Notes under the pieces: generated by a model
Database searches by the model: none
What the model saw: the letters and a program-made list of their open reading frames with translations, nothing else
What the model was told of the DNA's origin: nothing
DNA from: Alcaligenaceae bacterium
GTDB taxonomy: Bacteria; Pseudomonadota; Gammaproteobacteria; Burkholderiales; Burkholderiaceae
Direction of reading: 5' to 3'
Assembly (NCBI GenBank): GCA_947372575.1
Contig: CANBUF010000086.1
Coordinates: 1 to 7,287 of the forward strand
DNA: 7,287 bases
Shown: positions 1-6,230 of the stretch, one piece after another
How positions within the stretch are numbered: the first letter of the stretch is position 1
How the letters are laid out: each line of letters starts with the position of its first letter
Made by a program: the position numbers and the translations under genes

Positions 1-27
1 ATCCTGACAGTATTCGATAGGGGTCAT
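1..27 (-). CDS. hpnD: HpnD, presqualene diphosphate synthase (N-terminal fragment)
   Basis: Only the first nine codons are in the window, reading MTPIEYCQD from the ATG at 27..25 and running off the left edge. This peptide resembles the usual HpnD N terminus (M-T-P-x-E-Y-C), and hpnD commonly follows hpnC, so the call rests on a short match plus context. HpnD condenses two farnesyl diphosphates to presqualene diphosphate, the step before HpnC in the HpnCDE route to squalene. The hpnC stop (TAA, 31..29) is one base away, and no clear Shine-Dalgarno sequence precedes this ATG apart from an A-rich stretch. Translation is therefore probably coupled to hpnC. What lies beyond the edge cannot be seen. 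Confidence 0.75.
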
Positions 28-28
28 A

Positions 29-862
29 TTATTTTTTAAGGACAGCGCGCCAGACCATGATCAGCCAATCTGCCGCACGAAGTGTTGGACGATGTTGAAA
101 CACATCGTATCGGACAGCTTCAATCTTTTCGAGCATTCGCAGGCCTCCCTGAATAATGAGCCTGAGCTCAAGTCCCGCTCGACCGCTTAAGCGATATGCT
201 AGTGGTGCACCCGAGTTTAACAATGTCCTGCAGCGAGCGACTTCAAATTGCATAAGCGTACGCCAGGCTTGACCGGTTTTGGCTGATGCAATCATATTTT
301 CTGTGACACCGAATCGTGCCAGATCAGTTTGGGGCAGATAGATCCGCCCTTTAGCCCAGTCAATCCCAACATCCTGAATAAAGTTCGTTAATTGCAACGC
401 GGTGCAGATCGCATCGGATTGCTTGAGTGATAACGCATCGACGTGACCGTACAGGTGCAGCATCAGATGGCCGACGGGATTTGCCGAGCGGCGGCAATAG
501 TCTTCCAGAATGGCATAGTCGGTATAGCGTGTCTGGGTGATATCTTGTTCGAAGGCGGACAATAAATCAAAGAATGGGGTCAATGGCAACTGATGCCTGG
601 AGACGGTCTGTGCGAGTGGCACAAAAATTGCATCAAGATCCGTGGCGGCTTCTTGCCGGGGGGCATGCGGGCTGACTTGTGCATGCAAGGCATGGCGATA
701 GCGTTCCAGCTGTTCAATACGTATGTGCGCAGCTGCGTCTCCTTCGTCAGCGATATCGTCGGCTGACCGTGCAAAACGGTAAATATTAACGACCGCCCGG
801 CGCAGGTGACGGGGCAATAAAATTGATGCGACAGGGAAGTTTTCGTAATGATCGACGGACAT
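29..862 (-). CDS. hpnC: HpnC, squalene synthase-type enzyme of hopanoid biosynthesis (hydroxysqualene synthase)
   Basis: This is a 277-residue member of the all-helical squalene/phytoene synthase family, complete and of normal length. The N terminus with DHYENFPVAS (4-13) is characteristic of HpnC. The first aspartate-rich, Mg-diphosphate-binding motif is DDIAD at 35-39. YCRRSANPVG lies at 122-131, and the second metal motif is N160-x3-D164-x3-D168, followed by the family GRIYLP (172-177). In the known HpnCDE pathway HpnC converts presqualene diphosphate, made by HpnD, to hydroxysqualene, which HpnE reduces to squalene for hopanoid cyclisation. The enzyme is expected to act at the cytoplasmic face of the membrane. 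It is the first gene of a leftward unit, one base from hpnD. An AAGG at 877..874 is a possible ribosome binding site, though its spacing to the ATG (about 11 bases) is long. A carotenoid-type synthase is the alternative, but the HpnC-specific N terminus and the hpnD neighbour argue against it. Confidence 0.93.
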   Translation of the reverse strand: MSVDHYENFPVASILLPRHLRRAVVNIYRFARSADDIADEGDAAAHIRIEQLERYRHALHAQVSPHAPRQEAATDLDAIFVPLAQTVSRHQLPLTPFFDLLSAFEQDITQTRYTDYAILEDYCRRSANPVGHLMLHLYGHVDALSLKQSDAICTALQLTNFIQDVGIDWAKGRIYLPQTDLARFGVTENMIASAKTGQAWRTLMQFEVARCRTLLNSGAPLAYRLSGRAGLELRLIIQGGLRMLEKIEAVRYDVFQHRPTLRAADWLIMVWRAVLKK

Positions 863-875
863 GGCAAAGATTGCC
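863..875 (-). other. Small inverted repeat directly upstream of the hpnC start codon
   Basis: GGCAA and TTGCC form a perfect 5-bp stem around a 3-base loop, ending immediately next to the hpnC ATG. In the mRNA the 5' arm overlaps the only SD-like sequence (AAGG, 877..874). If the hairpin forms it could partly hide the ribosome binding site. The stem is short, so this may be chance. Confidence 0.3.
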
Positions 876-969
876 TTAACGTAAATGCAGGATAGGTCTA
901 ATTCTAGTGGCTTTATTCTGTGCGTGCCTGCGTTAGACTAGCGGGATCGGGGGACGTTTGACTCGCGAT

Positions 970-974
970 AGGAG
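970..974 (+). promoter_or_regulatory. Shine-Dalgarno sequence that fixes the TTG start of the SDR gene
   Basis: AGGAG lies 6 bases before the TTG at 981. An in-frame TAG at 969-971 overlaps it, so no longer reading frame is possible. Together these make TTG981 the only sensible start. Confidence 0.85.
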
Positions 975-980
975 ATTGGT

Positions 981-1700
981 TTGAAAGATAGTTGTGTATT
1001 GATTACGGGTGCCACCAAAGGCATTGGTTGGGCACTCAGCAGACGCCTGGCTGATTTAGGCTGCCATGTGGTTGGGATTGCACGCAATACCGCTGAGATC
1101 GATTTCCCGGGTTATCTGTATGAATGCGATTTGTCCGATGCTGGCCAGACAGAAGATGTGTTGCGCGCCATTCGCGATAAATTTCCCGTCGATGCCGTGG
1201 TCAATAACGTGGGTTCGGCGATTTCACAACCCCTTGGTGGAGTTGAGTTGTCGGCCTTGTTCGAAACCTTTGATTTGAATGTGCGCACAGCCGTGCAGGT
1301 CACCCAGGCGTTTGTTGAATCGATGAAGCTGCGTCGAAATGGACGCATTATCAACTTGTGCAGTCTGGCCGTGCGTGGCGCGCGCGACGCCACAAGCTAT
1401 GCTGCCGCCAAAAGTGCGCTGATTGGCTGCACGCGGACCTGGGCACTGGATCTGGCTGAATACGGAATCACCGTCAATGCTGTTGCACCCGGCGCAATCG
1501 ATACCGAGCTCTTCATGAATGCCATGCCCACAGGCGACTCTACGACGCATTCCGCTGGCATGGTTCCGATGGGCCGGTTGGGTACCGCCAACGAAGTCGC
1601 AGCACTGATTGCATTTTTATTATCCCCGGATGCCGGCTTTATTACCGGTCAGATTATTGGAATCGATGGTGGTGGCAGTTTGGGAAGCACGTCTTCCTGA
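981..1700 (+). CDS. Short-chain dehydrogenase/reductase (SDR, FabG-like)
   Basis: This 239-residue protein has the length and all landmarks of a classical SDR, a soluble NAD(P)H-dependent oxidoreductase with a Rossmann fold. The cofactor motif TGATKGIG is at 9-16, the D50-L51 pair contacts the adenine ring, and NNVG (usual NNAG) is at 75-78. The catalytic tetrad is N100, S128, Y140 and K144 (Y-x3-K), followed by the PG motif at 170-171. Lys13 and Arg35 at the end of the second strand suggest NADP(H) preference, which is inference. The start is TTG with a good SD and an in-frame stop four codons upstream. radA follows after 78 bases and hpnC diverges. It resembles 3-oxoacyl-ACP reductases and sugar/alcohol dehydrogenases, but the sequence alone does not identify the substrate. 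I see no fatty-acid gene beside it to support a FabG role. Confidence 0.9.
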   Translation: MKDSCVLITGATKGIGWALSRRLADLGCHVVGIARNTAEIDFPGYLYECDLSDAGQTEDVLRAIRDKFPVDAVVNNVGSAISQPLGGVELSALFETFDLNVRTAVQVTQAFVESMKLRRNGRIINLCSLAVRGARDATSYAAAKSALIGCTRTWALDLAEYGITVNAVAPGAIDTELFMNAMPTGDSTTHSAGMVPMGRLGTANEVAALIAFLLSPDAGFITGQIIGIDGGGSLGSTSS

Positions 1701-1735
1701 TTCATGTGCACCTGATGCATGTACTCCTGCTGCAA

Positions 1736-1750
1736 CGGACGTTCTGTCCG
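1736..1750 (+). other. Short hairpin in the SDR-radA spacer
   Basis: CGGAC and GTCCG pair perfectly across a 5-base loop, and a G-T wobble could extend the stem inward by one pair. It sits in the 78-base spacer, 28 bases before the radA ATG. No U-tract follows, so it is not a standard intrinsic terminator. It may be a weak attenuating or processing structure, or chance. Confidence 0.3.
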
Positions 1751-1778
1751 CCAGTTTCACCATTGATGATATGGATTC

Positions 1779-3146
1779 ATGGCTAAAGTTAAAACGATAT
1801 TTACTTGTGCTGAGTGCGGCGGGACCAGTCCAAAATGGCTCGGCCAATGTACGCATTGTCAGGCCTGGAACTCGCTTGAAGAATCTCGCGAGTCGGGTGC
1901 ATCCAGTCAGGGTGAGCATCGCTACGCTCCGCTCACCCATTCAAGTCCTCTGCGCAGTCTGTCCGATGTCGAGGCACTGGAGTTGCCCCGAATTTCTACA
2001 GGTATCCCCGAGTTTGACCGGGTCCTGGGCGGTGGTCTGGTTGCGGGCGCAGTGGTGCTGATCGGCGGCGATCCCGGTATTGGTAAGTCAACCCTGCTGC
2101 TGCAGGCGCTGGTCGCCATGTCCGGCAATCAGCGCGTGCTGTATGTGACCGGTGAGGAGTCTGCTGAGCAGGTGGCTTTGCGCGCGCGCAGACTCGGCTT
2201 GCCTGGGGCTGCTGTGGATCTGTTTGCTGAAATTCGCCTCGAAGCCATTCAGACTGCTTTGCTTGAACAAAAGCCTGCGGTGGCGGTTATTGATTCGATA
2301 CAGACGATGTATTCCAGCGAGCTGACTTCGGCGCCTGGCTCGGTGTCACAAGTCAAGGAGTGTGCTGCGCAGCTCACCCGTCTGGCTAAGCAGGCAGGTA
2401 TTCCGATTGTCATGATCGGTCACGTCACCAAAGACGGCACGCTTGCGGGCCCGCGCGTGCTCGAGCACATCGTTGATACGGTGTTGTACTTCGAAGGTGA
2501 TACCCATTCGTCTTTCCGTTTGATCCGGGCATTCAAGAATCGGTTTGGCGCGGTCAACGAACTGGGTGTTTTTGCGATGACCGATCGCGGTCTGCGTGGT
2601 GTCTCCAATCCGTCTGCGCTGTTTCTGTCGCAGCATTCCAGCGATGTGTCGGGTACGTGCGTGATGGCGACTCAAGAAGGCACGCGACCCTTGCTGGTCG
2701 AGATCCAGGCGCTGGTCGATAGTGCCCATGTGCCCAATCCACGGCGCTTGTCGGTCGGGCTGGAGGGGAATCGACTTGCCATGTTGCTGGCGGTTCTGAA
2801 TCGTCATGCAGGTGTCTCCACGTTTGATCAGGATGTGTTTGTTAACGCGGTCGGTGGCGTGCGTATTACCGAGCCGGCAGCTGATCTGGCCGTGTTGCTG
2901 GCAATCATCTCGTCGTTGCGTGATCGACCACTCCCCAAGGGCCTGATTGCCTTTGGCGAGGTCGGTCTGGCAGGAGAAGTCCGTCCCGCACCACGTGGTC
3001 AGGAACGCTTACGCGAAGCAGCAAAGCTTGGTTTTTCGCTGGCCATCATTCCCAAGGCGAATGCACCGCGCCAGCCAATTGAGGGCCTTGAAGTCATTGC
3101 GGTGGATCGTCTGCAGGACGCACTGGATCACCTGCGACAAAAGTAA
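1779..3146 (+). CDS. radA: RadA (Sms), DNA repair and recombination branch-migration ATPase
   Basis: This is a full-length 455-residue RadA. It has an N-terminal four-cysteine zinc finger (C10, C13, C24, C27) and a RecA-like ATPase core with Walker A GDPGIGKS at 97-104 and Walker B ending at I171-D172. The RadA signature KNRFG is at 253-257. The C-terminal domain is Lon-protease-like (about 275-455, with GEVGLAGEVRP at 393-403). In this family that domain is a DNA-binding scaffold rather than a protease. RadA is a cytoplasmic hexameric helicase that extends and processes recombination intermediates with RecA. The start is secure: an in-frame TGA at 1767-1769 leaves ATG1779 as the first start, although the ribosome binding site is weak. 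It may be cotranscribed with the SDR gene. Downstream is a long pyrimidine-rich spacer with no GC-rich terminator hairpin that I can see. Confidence 0.98.
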   Translation: MAKVKTIFTCAECGGTSPKWLGQCTHCQAWNSLEESRESGASSQGEHRYAPLTHSSPLRSLSDVEALELPRISTGIPEFDRVLGGGLVAGAVVLIGGDPGIGKSTLLLQALVAMSGNQRVLYVTGEESAEQVALRARRLGLPGAAVDLFAEIRLEAIQTALLEQKPAVAVIDSIQTMYSSELTSAPGSVSQVKECAAQLTRLAKQAGIPIVMIGHVTKDGTLAGPRVLEHIVDTVLYFEGDTHSSFRLIRAFKNRFGAVNELGVFAMTDRGLRGVSNPSALFLSQHSSDVSGTCVMATQEGTRPLLVEIQALVDSAHVPNPRRLSVGLEGNRLAMLLAVLNRHAGVSTFDQDVFVNAVGGVRITEPAADLAVLLAIISSLRDRPLPKGLIAFGEVGLAGEVRPAPRGQERLREAAKLGFSLAIIPKANAPRQPIEGLEVIAVDRLQDALDHLRQK

Positions 3147-3300
3147 TTTCTCTTGAGTATTTTCTGTTTTATGCACGTATTGCTTTGATATTGACTACTT
3201 TGTTGTTGTTCGCCTTGATCTTTACTTCATTACTTCTGTACCTCTTAACTTCTTTACTTGTTTATAACGCCTACCCTCTCATCCCTTGTTTGTCTCACGA
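3147..3300 (+). promoter_or_regulatory. Pyrimidine-rich spacer upstream of the permease operon
   Basis: This 154-base gap is the longest non-coding stretch in the window. By hand count only 43 of 154 plus-strand bases are purines, and the stretch is much richer in T than its neighbours. No small gene with a ribosome binding site is apparent. It contains an 8-base degenerate tandem repeat (3221-3260) that runs straight into TATAAC (3263-3268), a five-of-six match to the sigma70 -10 box, 32 bases before the permease ATG. No good -35 sits at the right distance. TTGATA and TTGACT around 3186-3196 are -35-like, but their best-spaced partners are poor. A promoter for the four-gene unit is expected here by position. 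The leader right before the ATG has no Shine-Dalgarno sequence. Confidence 0.5.
3221..3260 (+). repeat. Degenerate 8-base tandem repeat, five units
   Basis: Five consecutive units match TTTACTTC with a strict period of 8. Unit 1 (3221-3228) is exact. Unit 2 (3229-3236) has one change, unit 3 (3237-3244) two, unit 4 (3245-3252) one, and unit 5 (3253-3260) one. That is 35 of 40 positions matching. The next 8 bases, TTTATAAC, match at 5 of 8 and include the -10-like box. It could be an array of protein-binding sites, a relic of slippage, or chance within a T-rich tract. Confidence 0.6.
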
Positions 3301-5793
3301 ATGAATTTGAAAAACTGGAAACTAGCTTGCCGTCAGGCATGGCGAGATGCGCGAGCAGGTGATTTACGTCTGTTGTTGCTCGCAGTCGTAATTGCTGTTG
3401 CAGCGGTGACGAGCGTCGGCTTTTTAGCCGACCGCGTGAGTCGTGCGCTGGAGCGTGACGCGCTGCAGATGCTGGGTGCTGATCTGGTGGTCGAAGCCGA
3501 CACGCCTTTTGCTGAGACATTTTTTGCGCGTGCCCAGTCCAGTGGTTTACGCACGGTGCAGACCTGGCAATTCCCCTCGATGGTTGGCACAGGCGCGCGT
3601 GTGCAACTGGCCTCGGTCAAGGCCGTCCAGCAGGGTTACCCGTTGCGCGGCAGCTTACTGACCTCCACGGCTGAGGATGCGCCGGGTCGCGAGACGGATA
3701 CTCCGCCTGCCATCGGTGAGGTCTGGGTGGATCCACAGGTACTCGTGCAGACAGGTCTGCACGTGGGGGACGCACTCAAGGTAGGCGATCTGCAGCTAAA
3801 GATTGGGCGCATCATCCGCTATGAACCTGATCGTGGTCCCCAGTTTGTCAATCTGGCGCCCCGCGTGATGATGCGCGCCGAGGATCTCGCGCGCACGGGT
3901 CTGATCGCACCAGGCAGTCGAGTCGGATATGCATTGCTGGTGGCTGGCGCACCAGAGCGCGTGGAGCAATACCGGGCTTGGTTGCCCGGTGAGCTCAAGC
4001 CGGGACAGAAACTTGTCACGGTAGAGTCTGGACGACCAGAAGTGCGTCGTTCACTTGATCGTGCACAACAATTTCTCGCATTAGTCGCCATGCTGGCCGT
4101 CCTGATTGCAGCGGTTGCCGTGGCGCTTGCTGCCAGACGATTTGGTCAACGCCATCGCCAGAGCGTTGCCGTGATGCGCTGCCTGGGTGCAACGCAGCGC
4201 GATATCACCACGATCCTGGTGGGTGAATTTTTAATCGTCGGGGTGCTGGGAGCCTTGTTGGGCACCGCGGTGGGGTGGGGCGCGCAGACGCTAATGGTCG
4301 AGGTCATCAGTGGCCTGTTAGGGACAAGTTTGCCAGGCTCAGGGGTCACCCCTGCGCTGCAAGGCTTGTTTACGGGCGTCTGGTTATTGCTCGCATTTGC
4401 CTGGCCTCCCATTCAGGCATTGCGTCACGTGTCCCCATCGCAAATTCTCAGGGCACAACACATACATTTTCCTTTGCAAAGCTGGGCAGGCCTGGCCGTT
4501 GGACTCACAGGGCTTACGGCGCTGATGTGGTGGGTCGCCCATGACATCAAGCTGGGGGCTGGCCTCGCAGCGGGTTTTCTTGCTGCCACATTGGTATTTA
4601 GCATGATAAGTGCCGCGGCACTCTGGGGACTGTCACTTGTGCGAGCGCGTTTGCATCACTATCCTGTGCTGCGCTTTGCCCTGGCAGGTGTGGTGCGCAG
4701 GCGAGGTGCGACCATCGCTCAAACGAGTGCGCTCGCAGTTGGCATGATGGCGATCTTGCTGTTGACCATCGTGCGTACGGATTTAATCGCGGGCTGGCAA
4801 CGCACGCTGCCAGCTGATGCGCCGAATCGTTTTCTGATCAATGTTCAGGATGACCAGAAGCAGGGCGTTCAGGATATCTTGCGCCAAGGGGGGCTGAGCG
4901 CTTCGACGCTTTCGCCGATGGTGCGTGGTCGCCTAGTCGAGCGCAACGGCAAGCCCTTGGGGGCGAACGATTTTGAAGATGCACGCGCACAGCGTCTGAT
5001 CGAGCGAGAGTTCAATCTGTCCTATGCCGCGCATGTACCGGATGTGACGCAACTCACGAGTGGGCGAGAGCTCGATCCTGAGGCTGCCGAAGTCTCACTC
5101 GAGGCGGGTTTGGCCAAATCACTGGATTTGCATCTTGGTGATACGCTTGAGTTTGATGTGGCGGGTCAAGCAGTCAAGGTTCTCGTCACAAGCATCCGTC
5201 GCGTGGACTGGGATTCGATGCGCGCCAATTTTTTTGCCATCCTCACGCCTGCTGCGCTTAAGGATTCCCCCCGTACCTGGATGACCGCTTTCCATCTCAA
5301 GGCGGACCAGACGGCGCTGGTGCAGAACCTGATTGCAAGTTACCCGAACCTGACCGTCTTTGACGTCGGTGCCATCCTGTCGCAATTGCAATCCATTCTG
5401 GACAAAGTGGCTGTCGCGGTACAGGGACTTTTTGTGTTTTCAGTGCTCGCAGGCGCTGTGGTGCTTGCGGCAGCACTTTCGGCCACCCGTGACGAGCGCA
5501 TCCACGAAGCCGCCTTGCTCAGAGCGTTCGGGGCATCACGTAAACAGTTGGCGCGTGCACAGCGCATCGAGCTTTTATTTGTCGGCGCCCTAGCGGGTCT
5601 TCTTGCGGCAGGGGGGGCGACACTGGCAGCCTGGGCGTTGTCCAGATGGGTATTCGAATTCGATCTGCGCTGGACGTGGTGGCCCTGGTTTTTGGGGGTC
5701 ATTGTCTGTATGCTTGGGGCCTGGATGGCGGGAGCTCTGGCGTTGCGAGGCGTGTTAAAAACTCCGCCACTGACTATTTTGCGACAGACCTGA
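3301..5793 (+). CDS. FtsX/YbbP-type ABC transporter permease
   Basis: This is an 830-residue inner-membrane protein with the layout of the YbbP-like (DUF214/MacB-FtsX) permeases. One N-terminal helix (about 23-41) is followed by a large extracytoplasmic domain (42-256), then helices near 257-278, 305-328, 356-374, 395-412, 421-447 and 472-492. A second extracytoplasmic domain spans about 493-705, and the last three helices are near 706-727, 756-780 and 795-816, ten in all by eye. Each FtsX half carries the charged coupling segment after its first helix: VAVMRCLGAT (289-298) and EAALLRAFGAS (736-746). The E. coli relative YbbP is of similar size and pairs with the ATPase YbbA. The family is linked to lipoprotein or lipid movement, but the substrate is unknown. 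No ATPase gene lies in this window. ATG3301 is chosen because it matches the usual family N terminus; TTG3286 would add five residues. Neither has an SD. The next gene overlaps by one base. Confidence 0.93.
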   Translation: MNLKNWKLACRQAWRDARAGDLRLLLLAVVIAVAAVTSVGFLADRVSRALERDALQMLGADLVVEADTPFAETFFARAQSSGLRTVQTWQFPSMVGTGARVQLASVKAVQQGYPLRGSLLTSTAEDAPGRETDTPPAIGEVWVDPQVLVQTGLHVGDALKVGDLQLKIGRIIRYEPDRGPQFVNLAPRVMMRAEDLARTGLIAPGSRVGYALLVAGAPERVEQYRAWLPGELKPGQKLVTVESGRPEVRRSLDRAQQFLALVAMLAVLIAAVAVALAARRFGQRHRQSVAVMRCLGATQRDITTILVGEFLIVGVLGALLGTAVGWGAQTLMVEVISGLLGTSLPGSGVTPALQGLFTGVWLLLAFAWPPIQALRHVSPSQILRAQHIHFPLQSWAGLAVGLTGLTALMWWVAHDIKLGAGLAAGFLAATLVFSMISAAALWGLSLVRARLHHYPVLRFALAGVVRRRGATIAQTSALAVGMMAILLLTIVRTDLIAGWQRTLPADAPNRFLINVQDDQKQGVQDILRQGGLSASTLSPMVRGRLVERNGKPLGANDFEDARAQRLIEREFNLSYAAHVPDVTQLTSGRELDPEAAEVSLEAGLAKSLDLHLGDTLEFDVAGQAVKVLVTSIRRVDWDSMRANFFAILTPAALKDSPRTWMTAFHLKADQTALVQNLIASYPNLTVFDVGAILSQLQSILDKVAVAVQGLFVFSVLAGAVVLAAALSATRDERIHEAALLRAFGASRKQLARAQRIELLFVGALAGLLAAGGATLAAWALSRWVFEFDLRWTWWPWFLGVIVCMLGAWMAGALALRGVLKTPPLTILRQT

Positions 5794-6230
5794 TGCCTGC
5801 CTCTGACTCAACCCCGACCGTCACAGATTCAAATCCCAGCACACCTGCAGCGGATTCTGTTTTCGTATTGCTGGGCGCTGAGCCCGGTATCCGGCGCTTG
5901 GTAGATCGCTTTTACGATGTCATGGATATTGATCAGGACCTGAAGGTCTTGCGTGAGGTGCATGGCGCAACGCTTGAGCAGGCACGCGATAAGCTGTTTT
6001 GGTATTTGTGCGGCTATTTCGGCGGCCCCCAGCTCTATATCGAACGTTTTGGACACCCGCGCTTGCGTGCCCGTCATCTGCCGTACTCGATTGGCATCAA
6101 GGAACGTGATCAGTGGCTGTTGTGTATGGCGCGCGCCATGCAGGATCTGGATTATCCCCAAGAGCGGATCGATCGGTTACTTGAAATATTCTTCGGAGTC
6201 GCAGACTGGATGCGTAACCGCGATGACTGA
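5793..6230 (+). CDS. Group 2 truncated hemoglobin (TrHbO)
   Basis: This 145-residue protein is a 2-on-2 heme globin of the TrHb2 family. The visible landmarks are Tyr41 after Phe40 at helix B (B10), His57 in EVHG (probably CD1), LFWYLCGYFGGP (68-79) in helix E, and HPRLRARH (88-95) with His95 as the proximal F8 heme ligand. Trp108 in RDQW is the G8 tryptophan typical of group 2. Family members bind O2 and react with NO or peroxide; the exact role here is unknown. Residues 1-22 form a Ser/Thr/Pro-rich tail ahead of the globin fold, probably disordered. The ATG (5793-5795) overlaps the permease stop as TGATG, with no good SD, so translation is probably coupled to the permease. The frame is open upstream to 5646, but that part lies inside the permease gene. 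The protein is cytoplasmic, with no signal peptide. Confidence 0.93.
   Translation: MPASDSTPTVTDSNPSTPAADSVFVLLGAEPGIRRLVDRFYDVMDIDQDLKVLREVHGATLEQARDKLFWYLCGYFGGPQLYIERFGHPRLRARHLPYSIGIKERDQWLLCMARAMQDLDYPQERIDRLLEIFFGVADWMRNRDD

Larger units (their letters stand above)
863..980. promoter_or_regulatory. Divergent intergenic region between hpnC and the SDR gene
   Basis: These 118 bases separate two diverging genes, so promoters for both the leftward hpnC-hpnD unit and the rightward SDR-radA unit should lie here or overlap the gene starts. By eye I find no convincing sigma70 pair on either strand. TAGACT at 934-939 on the plus strand and TAGAAT on the minus strand (about 906..901) are -10-like, but neither has a good -35 partner. 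The hpnC-proximal end holds a small perfect hairpin (863-875). The SDR-proximal end holds a good ribosome binding site (970-974). The regulatory role is inferred from gene arrangement only. Confidence 0.45.

Noticed and set aside
1736..1750. Intrinsic terminator after the SDR gene
   Set aside because: The stem is only 5-6 bp and no U-tract follows, so I list it only as a hairpin.
1609..2061. 150-codon plus-strand frame bridging the SDR end and the radA start
   Set aside because: It overlaps two well-supported genes in another frame and shows no domain. Its length comes from a chance lack of stops.
2346..2807. 153-codon open frame on the minus strand inside radA
   Set aside because: It lies wholly antisense to the strongly conserved radA core, has no recognisable domain and is rich in Arg/His/Gln, as expected for a shadow frame.
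3221..3260. CRISPR array or replication-origin iterons
   Set aside because: The units are 8 bases with no spacers and are not near any replication-initiator gene. The sequence supports only a short tandem repeat.
3286..3300. TTG start adding five residues to the permease
   Set aside because: There is no SD before it, and family members begin close to the MNLK sequence at ATG3301.
5340..5702. 120-codon minus-strand open frame inside the permease gene
   Set aside because: It is antisense to the third transmembrane block of the permease, with low-complexity Ala/Ser/Arg composition and no motif.
5646..5792. Upstream extension of the globin frame
   Set aside because: It lies inside the permease coding region. 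The ATG at 5793 in the TGATG junction gives a protein of normal length.
5953..6222. Upstream extension of the kdkA frame
   Set aside because: It lies within the globin gene, and its Cys/Arg-rich translation does not match KdkA.
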